From NCBI RefSeq assembly GCF_019266065.1, contig NZ_LPNR01000100.1, positions 1 to 64,000 on the forward strand: 64,000 nucleotides of DNA, read 5' to 3'. Below the pieces are notes generated by a model. It was given only the letters and a program-made list of their open reading frames with translations. It ran no database searches and was not told the DNA's origin. The position numbers and the translations under genes were made by a program. Shown here piece by piece: positions 9,039 to 18,870 of this stretch; position 1 is the stretch's first letter, and every line of letters begins with the position of its first letter. Source of the stretch: Nocardia sp. MH4 (GTDB taxonomy: Bacteria; Actinomycetota; Actinomycetes; Mycobacteriales; Mycobacteriaceae).

Positions 9039-10013
9039 TCAGAGGTGGTGCTGGTAGGACTCGTACGGAGCATCGGGCTCGCCGCTCGGCCGGAAGTGGT
9101 CGATATTGGCCAGCGCGTGGCCCCATTCCGCACGCGGTTTCCATACGGCTTCGACCCGCATGCCCATGCGTACCTCGGACGCCTCGCAGCCGAGGACCAG
9201 GTGCAGGAACGGGATGTCGGCGCCGTCGAGGAGCACGTAGGCGGCCACGTACGGCGGCTTGATCCGCTGGCCGAGGAACGGCACGTTCACGATGCAGAAG
9301 GTGGTCACGGTGCCCTTGTCGGGCAGCTCGACCAGGTCGTCGGTGGGCGTGCCGTCGGTCGGGTTGGCACCGCGCGGCGGGAAGTAGACCCGCCCGCCCG
9401 CCTCGGAGCGGCCGCCGATCAGCTTGCCCTCGGCGAGACCGCGCAGGTAGGCGCTCTCCTGCGGCGACGCCGTGTGCTTGTAGTGCATGTCGACCGGTGT
9501 GGTCAGCATGGTCACCGGCTCGGCGGTGTCCGCGGACGTCTCGGCCGGTGCCGCGGCACCTTCGCCCGGCTCGAAGCAGGCGATGTCGTGGATCGTGCCG
9601 GTCCGTTCCTCGGCCCAGCGCACCCGCACCCGCAGGCCCGTGCGCACCTGGCTCGGGTCGGTCACATCCAGCGCGTGCAACATCGCCGTGTCGGCGCCGT
9701 CCAGCTGGACGAGGGCCCACGCGAACGGGCGATCGAACGGCTGTCCGGGCAGCGGCTCGGCCACCCATGTCCACGACTGCACCGTGCCGGTCGGTTCGAC
9801 CTGGACCAGCTCGGCCAGCGGGGCCGAGGTGATCGGGTCGTATTCCTGCGCCGGCACCAATACCCGGCCGTCACTGCCACGCACGCCGAGTATCCGGCGG
9901 TCGCGCAGTCCGGTCAGAAAGGCGCCGATGATGGGTCCGACGGACCTGGTGTAGTCGAACTGCACCCGAAGGGGTGCACTCAATACTTCCACTGCGGTAT
10001 TCCCCTGGGTCAC
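9039..10013 (-). CDS. Tandem DUF35 OB-fold protein (Rv3521-like)
   Basis: 324 aa built of two similar halves, each with a short helix (FLTGLRDRRILG; YLRGLAEGKLIGG), a GRVLVP/GRVYFP strand and an OB-fold core (GADTAMLHAL; GADIPFLHLV). DUF35 proteins normally have a zinc ribbon with four Cys before the OB fold; neither half retains CxxC. DUF35 proteins accompany thiolase-like aldolases (ChsH2 with Ltp2) and help bind acyl-CoA, so this is probably the partner of Ltp3/Ltp4. First gene of the leftward operon; a KstR box lies 9 nt upstream of its start. Confidence 0.78.
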   Translation of the reverse strand: MTQGNTAVEVLSAPLRVQFDYTRSVGPIIGAFLTGLRDRRILGVRGSDGRVLVPAQEYDPITSAPLAELVQVEPTGTVQSWTWVAEPLPGQPFDRPFAWALVQLDGADTAMLHALDVTDPSQVRTGLRVRVRWAEERTGTIHDIACFEPGEGAAAPAETSADTAEPVTMLTTPVDMHYKHTASPQESAYLRGLAEGKLIGGRSEAGGRVYFPPRGANPTDGTPTDDLVELPDKGTVTTFCIVNVPFLGQRIKPPYVAAYVLLDGADIPFLHLVLGCEASEVRMGMRVEAVWKPRAEWGHALANIDHFRPSGEPDAPYESYQHHL

Positions 10014-10022
10014 GATATCGAG

Positions 10023-10036
10023 TAGAACAGGTTCTT
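10023..10036. promoter_or_regulatory. KstR-type operator in a divergent promoter
   Basis: TAGAACAGGTTCTT matches TnnAACnnGTTnnA except the last base. Its final T starts TATTCT (10036-10041), a candidate -10 for the rightward gene. It can control both the DUF35-ltp4-ltp3 operon and the gene at 10075. Confidence 0.72.
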
Positions 10037-10074
10037 ATTCTGCTGGCAAGGATTCGCCGGAAAGGGCGTCGGTC

Positions 10075-11112
10075 ATGAAATTCGGACTGCAACTCGGTTA
10101 CTGGGGTGCGCAGCCGCCCGCCAACGCCGGCGAGCTGGTGATCGCGGCCGAGGAAGCGGGCTTCGACGCGGTGTTCGCGGCCGAGTCGTGGGGCTCGGAC
10201 GCCTTCACGCCGCTGGCCTGGTGGGGCTCCTCGACCGAGCGGGTGCGCCTCGGCACCTCGGTCGCGCAGCTCTCGGCCCGCACGCCCGCGGCGGCGGCGA
10301 TGCACGCGCTCACCCTCGACCACCTCAGCGGTGGCCGGGCCATCCTCGGCCTCGGCGTCTCCGGCCCGCAGGTGGTGGAGGGCTGGTACGGGCAGCCGTT
10401 CGCGCAGCCGCTACGCCGCACCCGTGAGTACGTCGACATCGTGCGCAAGGTGCTGGCCCGCGAGGCCCCGGTGACCTCCGATGGCAAGCACTACGGCCTG
10501 CCCTACACCGGACCCGGCGCCACCGGGTTGGGCAAACCGCTCAAGCCGATCGTGCACCCACTGCGCGCCGACCTGCCGATCTGGCTGGGTGCGGAGGGGC
10601 CGAAGAATGTCGCCCAGACCGCCGAGATCGCCGACGGCTGGCTGGCCATCTACTACGCCCCGCGCCTGGCCAGCATGTACAACGAGTGGCTCGACGAGGG
10701 CTTCGCGCGGCCGGGCGCGCGGCGCGGTCGGGCCGATTTCGAGATCGCGGCGAGCGCACAGGTGGTGCTCACCGACGACCCGGCCGCCGAGATCGAGCGG
10801 ATGCGGTGGGTCACCTCGCTCTACATCGGCGGTATGGGCGCGCCGGAGCTGAACTTCCACGCGCAGGTCTACAAGCGGATGGGCTACAGCGCCGAGGTCG
10901 ACGAGATCTCCGCGCTGTTCCAGTCCGGCCGCAAGGCCGAGGCCGCCGCCGCGGTGCCCGACGAGCTGATCACCGACACCGCGATCTTCGGCGACGAGGC
11001 GCACGTGCGCACCCGGTTGAAGGAATGGGAGGACGCCGGCGTGACGATGATGCTGATCTCGGTTTCCGATGCCGAACAACTTCGTCGACTCCAAGCCCTT
11101 GTAACCGAGTAG
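10075..11112 (+). CDS. LLM-class F420-dependent oxidoreductase (Rv3520c-like)
   Basis: 345 aa. The N-terminus MKFGLQLGYWGAQPP, WGSDAFTPLAWWGSS, RVRLGTSVAQLSARTP and GLGVSGPQVVEGWYG follow M. tuberculosis Rv3520c almost exactly as I recall it. It is a luciferase-like barrel with a predicted F420 site; the sterol-pathway step is not known. ATG 10075 is preceded by GGAAAGGG. Its stop codon TAG (11110-11112) forms the first three bases of the next KstR operator. Confidence 0.87.
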   Translation: MKFGLQLGYWGAQPPANAGELVIAAEEAGFDAVFAAESWGSDAFTPLAWWGSSTERVRLGTSVAQLSARTPAAAAMHALTLDHLSGGRAILGLGVSGPQVVEGWYGQPFAQPLRRTREYVDIVRKVLAREAPVTSDGKHYGLPYTGPGATGLGKPLKPIVHPLRADLPIWLGAEGPKNVAQTAEIADGWLAIYYAPRLASMYNEWLDEGFARPGARRGRADFEIAASAQVVLTDDPAAEIERMRWVTSLYIGGMGAPELNFHAQVYKRMGYSAEVDEISALFQSGRKAEAAAAVPDELITDTAIFGDEAHVRTRLKEWEDAGVTMMLISVSDAEQLRRLQALVTE

Positions 11113-11127
11113 AACAGGTTCTAAATT
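11110..11127 (+). promoter_or_regulatory. KstR operator fused to a leaderless -10
   Basis: TAGAACAGGTTCTA (11110-11123) is a perfect KstR consensus and overlaps the stop codon of the upstream gene. Its last TA begins TAAATT (11122-11127), a TANNNT -10 that ends 7 nt before the GTG at 11135, predicting transcription from the start codon itself. Confidence 0.7.
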
Positions 11128-11134
11128 CGATGGG

Positions 11135-12670
11135 GTGAGCAGCCAGCAGACAACGGAAGTCCTCGGACTGTGGAATATCGCCGCGGCCGATCCCGAGCGG
11201 ATCGCCGTCGTCGACCCGGACGGCAGGGAGATCACCTATCGAGAATTGGCCACCCTCGCCAACCGCTACGCCAACGGACTACGCGGCATCGGATTGCGCA
11301 CCGGCGACGTGGTCGTCAGCATGCTGCACAACGGTGTGGAGGCGATCGCCGCGTACTTCGCCGCCTACCAGGCGGGCCTGTACATCGTCGCGGTGAACTG
11401 GCACCTCACCGCGCCGGAGATCGCCTACATCCTCGGCGACAGCGAGGCCTCGGCCTTCCTGGCCAGTGAGCGGTTCGCCGCCACCGCCGCCGAGGCCGCC
11501 GACCTCGCCGAACTGTCCGCCGACGCCCGCTTCTCCGCGGGCACCATCGAGGGTTTCCGCCCGGTGTCGTGGCTCGGTGCCGCCGACACCGGTCGTCCCG
11601 ACGAGCGTTCGGTCGGCGCGCCGATGCTCTACACCTCGGGCACCACCGGGCGCCCCAAGGGCGTTCGCCGCCCGCTGACCGGCGCCGATCCCGACCAGGT
11701 CCCCGCGCCGAACAAGGCCTTCTTCGCCCTGTTCGAACTCGCGCCCTACGACGAGCACGTGCACATCTGCGGCTCGCCGCTCTATCACACGGCCGTGCTG
11801 AACTTCTCGACGATCTCCATCCAGATGGGCCACAAGCTGGTGCTGATGGACAAGTGGGACCCCGAGGACATGCTCGCCCTGATCGAGCGGCACAAGGTGA
11901 CCCACAGCCACATGGTGCCCACCCAGTTCCACCGCCTGCTCGCCCTGCCCGAGGACGTGCGCGCTCGCTACGACGTGTCCTCGCTGCGCAGCATGGTGCA
12001 CGGCGCCGCGCCGTGCCCGCAGGCCACCAAGCGGCAGATGCTCGAGTGGTGGGGTCCGGTCGTCACCGAGTACTACGCCGCCACCGAGGGCGGCGGCACG
12101 GTGATCAACGGGACCGAGTGGCTGTCCAAGCCCGGTTCGGTCGGCAAGGCCTGGCCGTGGTCGGTCATCAAGATCCTCGACGAGACCGACGGCTCCGAAC
12201 TGCCCGCGGGCAAAGAGGGCATGGTCTACATGAAGATGGGCGTCTCCAGCTTCGAGTACCACCACGCCAAGGAGAAGACCGAGGAGTCGCGCGTCGGTGA
12301 CCTGTTCACCGTCGGCGACATCGGCTACCTCGACGAGGACGGCTACCTGTTCCTCTGCGACCGCCGCTCCGACCTGATCCTGTCCGGCGGCGTGAACATC
12401 TACCCGGCCGAGATCGAGGGTGTGCTGATGAGCCACCCGAAGGTGGCTGACGTGGCGGTTCTCGGTGTGCCCGACCCGGATTGGGGCCAGCAGGTCAAGG
12501 CGTTCGTGCAGCCGGTCGACGGCACCGCGGGCGACGAGGCGCTCACCGCCGAGATCCTCGAGTTCGCGGCCGGTCAGCTCGCCAAGTACAAGCTGCCCCG
12601 CACGGTGGAATACCGCGCGGAGCTGCCCCGTGATCCCAACGGCAAGCTGTACAAGCGCCGCCTGCTGTGA
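11135..12670 (+). CDS. Acyl-CoA synthetase (FadD family)
   Basis: 511 aa ANL-superfamily ligase. The AMP-binding P-loop YTSGTTGRPKG is near residue 170, YYAATEGG near 310, and the hinge/C-terminal motif DRRSDLILSGGVNIYPAEIE near 415; the catalytic Lys lies in NGKLYKRRL at the end. It forms an acyl-adenylate and then the CoA thioester. It does not resemble FadD17, FadD19 or FadD3 as I remember them, so I give no number. A KstR operator directly upstream puts it in the sterol regulon; the substrate may be a sterol side-chain or fatty acid. No Shine-Dalgarno sequence; probably leaderless. Confidence 0.85.
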   Translation: MSSQQTTEVLGLWNIAAADPERIAVVDPDGREITYRELATLANRYANGLRGIGLRTGDVVVSMLHNGVEAIAAYFAAYQAGLYIVAVNWHLTAPEIAYILGDSEASAFLASERFAATAAEAADLAELSADARFSAGTIEGFRPVSWLGAADTGRPDERSVGAPMLYTSGTTGRPKGVRRPLTGADPDQVPAPNKAFFALFELAPYDEHVHICGSPLYHTAVLNFSTISIQMGHKLVLMDKWDPEDMLALIERHKVTHSHMVPTQFHRLLALPEDVRARYDVSSLRSMVHGAAPCPQATKRQMLEWWGPVVTEYYAATEGGGTVINGTEWLSKPGSVGKAWPWSVIKILDETDGSELPAGKEGMVYMKMGVSSFEYHHAKEKTEESRVGDLFTVGDIGYLDEDGYLFLCDRRSDLILSGGVNIYPAEIEGVLMSHPKVADVAVLGVPDPDWGQQVKAFVQPVDGTAGDEALTAEILEFAAGQLAKYKLPRTVEYRAELPRDPNGKLYKRRLL

Positions 12671-12683
12671 ACGATGTTCCCGC

Positions 12684-13682
12684 TCAGACGGCTTCGCGCC
12701 ACTCCGGCGCGAGCCCGAAGAGCGGGAACAACTTCTCGGTGTCGAGGAAGAAGTTCAGGCCCGAGATGATGTCGCCCTCGAGCTCGAGCACCGTGATCGA
12801 CCACGGCACCCACACGCCGGGCTCTTCGCTCGGCTTGTAGTGGCCGAAGGCGGGCAGCCCGTTGGCGCCTTCCAGGGGAACCATCCGCGAATTGCGGCAC
12901 GCGCTGCCGGTGCTGAGCATGAACGCGGCCACATTCTCCGGCCCGGAGATCCAGAGATCGAACGGCGGCATCGACAGCGCCACATCGGCTTTCAGCAGGG
13001 TGGTGAGCGCGTCCATGTCGTAGGCCTCGAAGGCCTTCACGAAATCGTCGACCAGCTTGCGCTGCTCGGGATCGCTCTCGTCGAACCCGTCGGTGACGGT
13101 CGGCTGCACCTTCGACATGGTGGCGCGGGCCCGTTGCAGCGCGCTGTTCACCGACGCGGGCGACATCATCAGCGCCTCGGCGGTCTCGCCCGCGGAGAAG
13201 CGCAGCACCTCGCGCATGATCAGGATGGCGCGCTGGGTGGCGGGCAGATGCTGGCAGGCGGCCACGAAGGCCAGGCGCAGCGTGTCCTTGGCCGAGGCGT
13301 GCTCGGCCGGATCGGCGCCGAAGGCCAGGGCGTTGGGGATCGGCTCGATCCACACGTAGTCGGGCTGCGGGGCGGGCAGCGGGGAGTCGGGGCGACCCGG
13401 ACCGTTGAGGTCCATCGGTCTGGCTCGGCTCTGCGGCCGGTCGAGCATGTCCAGACAGATATTGGTGGCGATTTTGTACAGCCACGAGCGCAGACTCGCG
13501 CGGCCCTCGAACGAATCGTAGGAGCGCCAGGCGCGGGTGAAGGTCTCCTGTACCGCGTCCTCGGCCTCGAACGAGGAGCCGAGCATGCGGTAGGCGTACG
13601 CGCACAATTCGCGCCGGTGAGTTTCGAATTCGGCCAGTACGGCGGGGTCCGGGCCGGTGGTAGCGGTTGTGGCGTCGCTCAT
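12684..13682 (-). CDS. sigG: SigG-like ECF sigma factor with C-terminal SnoaL domain
   Basis: 332 aa. Sigma-2 region: AYRMLGSSFEAEDAVQETFTRAW and ASLRSWLYKIATNICLDML (residues about 29-85). Sigma-4 region: QHLPATQRAILIMREVLRFSAGETAEALMMSP (about 150-180). The last about 130 residues are a SnoaL/NTF2-like domain (FVKAFEAYDMDALTTLLKADVALSMPP), as in SigG and SigJ types, which lack a classical anti-sigma factor. The residue pattern fits M. tuberculosis SigG best. Divergent from the VOC gene at 13836; in M. tuberculosis, SigG has been linked to glyoxalase-fold genes. ATG 13682 has GGGAAA upstream. Convergent with the fadD gene, 13 nt apart. Confidence 0.75.
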   Translation of the reverse strand: MSDATTATTGPDPAVLAEFETHRRELCAYAYRMLGSSFEAEDAVQETFTRAWRSYDSFEGRASLRSWLYKIATNICLDMLDRPQSRARPMDLNGPGRPDSPLPAPQPDYVWIEPIPNALAFGADPAEHASAKDTLRLAFVAACQHLPATQRAILIMREVLRFSAGETAEALMMSPASVNSALQRARATMSKVQPTVTDGFDESDPEQRKLVDDFVKAFEAYDMDALTTLLKADVALSMPPFDLWISGPENVAAFMLSTGSACRNSRMVPLEGANGLPAFGHYKPSEEPGVWVPWSITVLELEGDIISGLNFFLDTEKLFPLFGLAPEWREAV

Positions 13683-13835
13683 AGTTTCCCACGATGCCAC
13701 AGGGGTCCGACAGCCGACAGAGGAGAAAACGGACCAGCGAGATTTCGGGAAGTTCACCGCTCGGCGATGAATCGGCGGGCATCGCGGCGTCTACATGAAC
13801 GAGACCGCAACGACGCCCCCGAAAGGCTGACACCC

Positions 13836-14249
13836 ATGAGCAGCAAGATGATCTTCATCAACCTCCCCGTCGCCGACCTCGACCGCTCGAAGAGCTTCTA
13901 CGAGGCGCTGGGCTGGAAGGTCAACGAGGACTTCACCGATCAGAACGCGTCGTGCATCGTCATCGACGACAACATCTGTCTGATGCTGCTGACCAAGCCG
14001 TTCTTCTCGACCTTCAGCACCCGCCCGATCGCCGACACGATCACTACCGCCGCCGCGGGCTACGCGCTCTCGCTGGCCAGCGCCGAGGAGGTCGACGCGC
14101 TGACCGACGCGGCCGTCGCCGCCGGCGCGACCGAGCAGGTCAACGAGGACAAGCGCGCCCAGGAGGCCCAGGTGGGCATGCACGGCCGCACGTTCCTCGA
14201 CCCCGACGGTCACCAGTGGGAGCCGTTCTACATGAACTACCCGGGGTAG
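13836..14249 (+). CDS. VOC/glyoxalase-fold protein
   Basis: 137 aa with paired beta-alpha-beta-beta-beta modules: MIFINLPVADLDRSKSFYEALGW at the start and GRTFLDPDGHQWEPFYMN at the end. The C-terminal DPDGHQWE holds the usual Glu metal ligand. Substrate unknown; possibilities are aldehyde detoxification or antibiotic binding. ATG 13836 follows GAAAGG. Divergent from the SigG-like gene, and a likely target or functional partner. Repeat copy B begins at the base after its stop. Confidence 0.8.
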   Translation: MSSKMIFINLPVADLDRSKSFYEALGWKVNEDFTDQNASCIVIDDNICLMLLTKPFFSTFSTRPIADTITTAAAGYALSLASAEEVDALTDAAVAAGATEQVNEDKRAQEAQVGMHGRTFLDPDGHQWEPFYMNYPG

Positions 14250-14400
14250 TTGGAGCGCCGGCGCGCTCGAGCTCGCGGCCCCTTGTGTCCCGTCGGTCGG
14301 GCACCGTTGCTTGCTCCTACGTCGCCTACGCAACGGCACCTGACCGGCGGGACGGCCGCGAACCACCACTGCGCGGCGGCCTCTCCTCGAGGTCGGGGCG
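14250..14400. repeat. Palindromic intergenic repeat, copy B
   Basis: Begins directly after the VOC stop codon and ends 26 nt before the echA19 stop. It has the same parts as copy A: GAGCGC..GCGCTC, then long-stem arms 14287-14310 and 14330-14353. This copy has drifted, with four mismatches across the 24-bp stem, some of them G:U-compatible. Confidence 0.8.
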
Positions 14401-14426
14401 CAGCGGCAGTGCGACCGGCGACCGTG

Positions 14427-15209
14427 CTACTGCCCGGTGAAGTTCGGCTTGCGCTTCTCCGCGAAGGCGCGCGGCCCTTCCTTGGCATCGGCAGATCTGA
14501 ACACCTCGATGCCGATCTTCGCCTCGATGGGGAACGCCTCGTTCTCCGGCATCGCCTCGGTTTCGCGCAGCGTGCGCAGCATCGCCTGGACGGCGAGCGG
14601 GCCGTTGTCGGCGATCTGGCCGGCCAGCGCCAAGGCCTTGTCGAGTGCGGTGCCATCGGGGACCACGTGGCCGATCAGGCCGATCTCCTTGGCCTCGGCG
14701 GCAGTGATGTGGCGACCGGTCAGCAGCAGATCAGCGGCCACCGTGTACGGGATCTGCCGGGCCAGCCGCACCGCGGAACCGCCGAGCGGGAACAGGCCCC
14801 AGCGGGCCTCGGAGACGCCGAACTTGGCGCTTTCCCCGGCCACGCGCAGATCGGTGCCCTGCAGGATCTCGGTGCCACCGGCGATGGCCGGGCCCTCGAC
14901 CGCCGCGATCAGCGGCTTGGACAGTCGCCGCCCCTTCAGCAGCGCGGGGAGGTAGGCGGGGTCCCAGCTGCCCTCGGAGGCGGTGTCCCCAGGATGCTGT
15001 GAGCTCATCGCCTTCAGGTCCATCCCGGCGCAGAAGGCCCCGCCCGCGCCGGTGAGGATCGCGACGCGGATATCAGGATCGCTGTCCACCTGGTCCCAGG
15101 CGTCGCGCATGATCGCCATCATCTCGCCCGAGAGGGCGTTGCGCGCCTCCGGTCGATTCATGGTGACGATGAGGACGTGGCCTCGCTTCTCGACCAGACA
15201 GTGGGCCAT
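14427..15209 (-). CDS. echA19: Steroid side-chain enoyl-CoA hydratase
   Basis: 260 aa crotonase. It hydrates the enoyl-CoA made by the FadE dehydrogenases. The oxyanion-hole segments [10 protein letters not shown] and [12 protein letters not shown] are present, and [22 protein letters not shown] matches M. tuberculosis EchA19 (Rv3516) as remembered; the C-terminus [16 protein letters not shown] also matches. ATG 15209 has AGGAG 8 nt upstream. It is divergent from fadD19, as in M. tuberculosis, with a KstR box between them. Confidence 0.92.
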   Translation of the reverse strand: MAHCLVEKRGHVLIVTMNRPEARNALSGEMMAIMRDAWDQVDSDPDIRVAILTGAGGAFCAGMDLKAMSSQHPGDTASEGSWDPAYLPALLKGRRLSKPLIAAVEGPAIAGGTEILQGTDLRVAGESAKFGVSEARWGLFPLGGSAVRLARQIPYTVAADLLLTGRHITAAEAKEIGLIGHVVPDGTALDKALALAGQIADNGPLAVQAMLRTLRETEAMPENEAFPIEAKIGIEVFRSADAKEGPRAFAEKRKPNFTGQ

Positions 15210-15273
15210 TCGATATCTCCTGACGTTCGAGCTGTGTCACGGCGCGCTGACGCGCCACCCCCTTGTCAGAAAC

Positions 15274-15291
15274 AGTAACACGTTCTATTTT
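15274..15291 (+). promoter_or_regulatory. KstR operator fused to a leaderless -10 (fadD19)
   Basis: AGTAACACGTTCTA (15274-15287) matches the KstR consensus except the first base. Its last TA begins TATTTT (15286-15291), ending 7 nt before the GTG at 15299. It may also repress echA19 on the other strand. Confidence 0.68.
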
Positions 15292-15298
15292 TGTTCCT

Positions 15299-16942
<1,644 letters not shown>

Positions 16943-16953
16943 GTATCGACAGG

Positions 16954-16995
16954 GAGCGGGGCCCTTCCGGCGATGTCGCCGGAAGGGCCCCGCTC
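16954..16995. terminator. Bidirectional terminator after fadD19
   Basis: Perfect 19-bp stem with a 4-nt loop, arms 16954-16972 and 16977-16995. It lies in the 58-bp gap between the converging fadD19 and FAD-monooxygenase genes. Confidence 0.9.
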
Positions 16996-17000
16996 GTGTG

Positions 17001-18179
17001 TCAGCGGTTGGCGAGTTCGGCGAGCTGGTAGGCCAGCTTGCCGCGAACCGCGGGGATGCCGGTGAGCAGGCGCAGCGCGGTATTGCGCGCGGTGCGAGCC
17101 GGCGCCGATTGCAGGGTGGCCATGCGGGTCATCCGGTCGGTGAAGGCGACGACGTCCAGCGCGATCGGCCTGCGCACGGTCTCGTACTCGTCCAGCAGCG
17201 AATCCGGTTCGCCTGATACCACTTTCGCCAGCAACTGGGCGAGCAGCGCGGCGTCCTGGATTCCGGTGTTCATGCCCTGGCCGCCCGCCGGGCTGTGTAC
17301 GTGGGCGGCGTCGCCCGCGAGCAGGACCCGGCCCGCGCGGTAGTGGTCGGCGACGCGGTGGTGCACGCGGAACCGCGAGCTCCACAGCACTTCGTCGACC
17401 CGTACCTCGCCCGCCGGACCCCGGGCGTCGAGGAGAGTCTGGATGTCGTCGAGGGTCGGGTGCTCGGGAGCCTCGTCGACGGTGGCGACGACGCGGTAGC
17501 GCTGCTGCGCCGCGTCGGGCAGCGGCGCGACCACGGTGACGCCCTCCGGTGAAAGATGCAGCGAGACTTCGGTTCGCGGGGTCGGCCAGCTCATCCGGAC
17601 ATCGGCGAGGACGAACGACGCCGGGTAGGTGTCGCCGGTGAAGCCGATGCCCGCCTGCTCGCGGACGACGCTGTGCATGCCGTCGGCGCCGATCAGGTAG
17701 TCGGCGGTGATGGTGCCCACCGTGCCGTCGGCGGTGGTGTACTCGACTGTCACACAGCCGTTCTCGTCGGTGACCCGCTCGACGGTGAGCGGGCGGTGGA
17801 CAGTGCCGCCCAGCTGGTGCAGCCGGTCGAGCAGGACCTGCTCGGTGACGTCCTGGGGGATCATCAGGGTGTAGGGGTAGGCGGTCGGCAGGTCGTCGAA
17901 GGCGATGGTGGCCAACGTCTTCGGGCCGTCGTGCACCTTGAAGGTGGGGACCTTGATGCCGCGCGCGACGAGTTCTTTCGCGATGCCGAGTTCGTCGAGC
18001 ACCTCCAGGGTCCTGGCGTGCACGACCGCGGCGCGCGAGGTGTTGGCGCCTTCGCCGAGCCGATCGACGAGGACGTGGTCGACGCCCGCTGCCGCGAGCA
18101 CGATCGCGGCGGTGAGACCGGCGGGGCCCGCGCCGACGATGACGACGGACGTGGCTTCGGGCAGGGAGGTGGCGGTCAT
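17001..18179 (-). CDS. FAD-dependent aromatic-ring-hydroxylase-type monooxygenase
   Basis: 392 aa of the PHBH-fold class A flavoprotein family. The FAD motif VVIVGAGPAGLTAAIVLAAAG is at residues about 12-32, a DG loop (YLIGADGMHSVVREQAG) near 165, and the FAD ribityl motif VLLAGDAAHVHSPAGGQGMN near 285. It uses NAD(P)H to hydroxylate an aromatic or polyketide-like substrate; relatives include phenol hydroxylases and antibiotic-inactivating enzymes. It is divergent from a TetR gene with shared operators and is flanked by sterol genes without a KstR box, so it is probably an independent xenobiotic-response unit. Confidence 0.82.
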   Translation of the reverse strand: MTATSLPEATSVVIVGAGPAGLTAAIVLAAAGVDHVLVDRLGEGANTSRAAVVHARTLEVLDELGIAKELVARGIKVPTFKVHDGPKTLATIAFDDLPTAYPYTLMIPQDVTEQVLLDRLHQLGGTVHRPLTVERVTDENGCVTVEYTTADGTVGTITADYLIGADGMHSVVREQAGIGFTGDTYPASFVLADVRMSWPTPRTEVSLHLSPEGVTVVAPLPDAAQQRYRVVATVDEAPEHPTLDDIQTLLDARGPAGEVRVDEVLWSSRFRVHHRVADHYRAGRVLLAGDAAHVHSPAGGQGMNTGIQDAALLAQLLAKVVSGEPDSLLDEYETVRRPIALDVVAFTDRMTRMATLQSAPARTARNTALRLLTGIPAVRGKLAYQLAELANR

Positions 18180-18204
18180 GACGACTCCTGGTCAACGCTT
18201 GTTT

Positions 18205-18220
18205 GCCAACGCTTGTAGGC
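18205..18220. promoter_or_regulatory. TetR operator, distal copy
   Basis: GCCAACGCTTGTAGGC is an imperfect palindrome and the approximate inverse of the copy at 18262. It sits 26 nt upstream of the monooxygenase start. A related half element (TCAACGCTTGTTT) lies just before it at 18192-18204. Confidence 0.5.
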
Positions 18221-18261
18221 ATAACGGTAGGTCGAGGTGCTCGCGATGTCAACAGTTGTTG

Positions 18262-18277
18262 GCCTACACTTGTTGGC
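18262..18277 (+). promoter_or_regulatory. TetR operator overlapping a leaderless tetR promoter
   Basis: GCCTACACTTGTTGGC ends at the base before the tetR GTG. It contains TACACT (18265-18270), a TANNNT -10 ending 7 nt before the start, so operator and promoter coincide. A further CAACAGTTGTTGG palindrome is at 18250-18262. Confidence 0.6.
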
Positions 18278-18862
18278 GTGAAGTCCGCCGAGCAGAATTC
18301 CCCGGTCCGCCGCTCCGACGCCACCAAGGCCGTCATCCTCGACGCCGCCCGTGCGCGGTTCGCCGTCGACGGTTATGCGAAGGCGACCATCCGTGCCATC
18401 GCCGCCGACGCCGAGATAGACCCGTCCATGGTCATGCGCTATTTCGGGAACAAGGACGGGCTCTTCGCCGCGGCCGTGCAGATCGACCTGGACCTGCCCG
18501 ACCTGGCCGCGGCACCTCCCGATGCCATCGGTGAGGTGCTGGTCCGGCGGTTCCTGGCGATCTGGGAGGGCCACGACAGCGCGGTCATGCTGATCTTGCT
18601 GCGCTCGGCGATCACCGACGACAAGGTGGCCGACCGCGTCCGCGCGATCTTCGCTGAACAGGTCCTGCCCGCGGTCCTGTGCTTCGGCGACCCCGCCGAC
18701 GCCCCCCGCCGCGGCGGCCTGGTCGTCACCCAGCTCCTCGGCCTCGCCCTGTGCCGCTACATCCTGCGCCTACCCCCGGTCGTCGAGATGCGCCCCGATG
18801 CGATCGTCGCCGACGTCGCCCCGGTCATCCAGCGCTATCTCACCTCGTCGCCGATCGACTGA
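18278..18862 (+). CDS. TetR-family regulator of the FAD monooxygenase
   Basis: 194 aa. N-terminal DNA-binding domain: ATKAVILDAARARFAVDGYAK followed by IRAIAADAEIDPSMVMRYFGNKDGLF (residues about 14-60). The C-terminal ligand domain is unassigned; its end (TQLLGLALCRYILRLPP) is typical of a TetR_C-type subfamily. I chose GTG 18278 because a -10 and palindromic operator directly precede it; upstream in-frame starts lie inside the operators. It probably represses itself and the divergent monooxygenase. Confidence 0.85.
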   Translation: MKSAEQNSPVRRSDATKAVILDAARARFAVDGYAKATIRAIAADAEIDPSMVMRYFGNKDGLFAAAVQIDLDLPDLAAAPPDAIGEVLVRRFLAIWEGHDSAVMLILLRSAITDDKVADRVRAIFAEQVLPAVLCFGDPADAPRRGGLVVTQLLGLALCRYILRLPPVVEMRPDAIVADVAPVIQRYLTSSPID

Positions 18863-18870
18863 TCGGGGAA

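Noticed and set aside
8073..10025. 650-codon plus-strand frame opposite ltp4 and the DUF35 gene
   Set aside because: Runs across two real genes on the other strand with no recognisable domain.
11135..12670. Calling the acyl-CoA ligase FadD17 or a second FadD19
   Set aside because: Its sequence does not follow FadD17 as I remember it, and fadD19 is clearly the gene at 15299; only a family-level name is justified.
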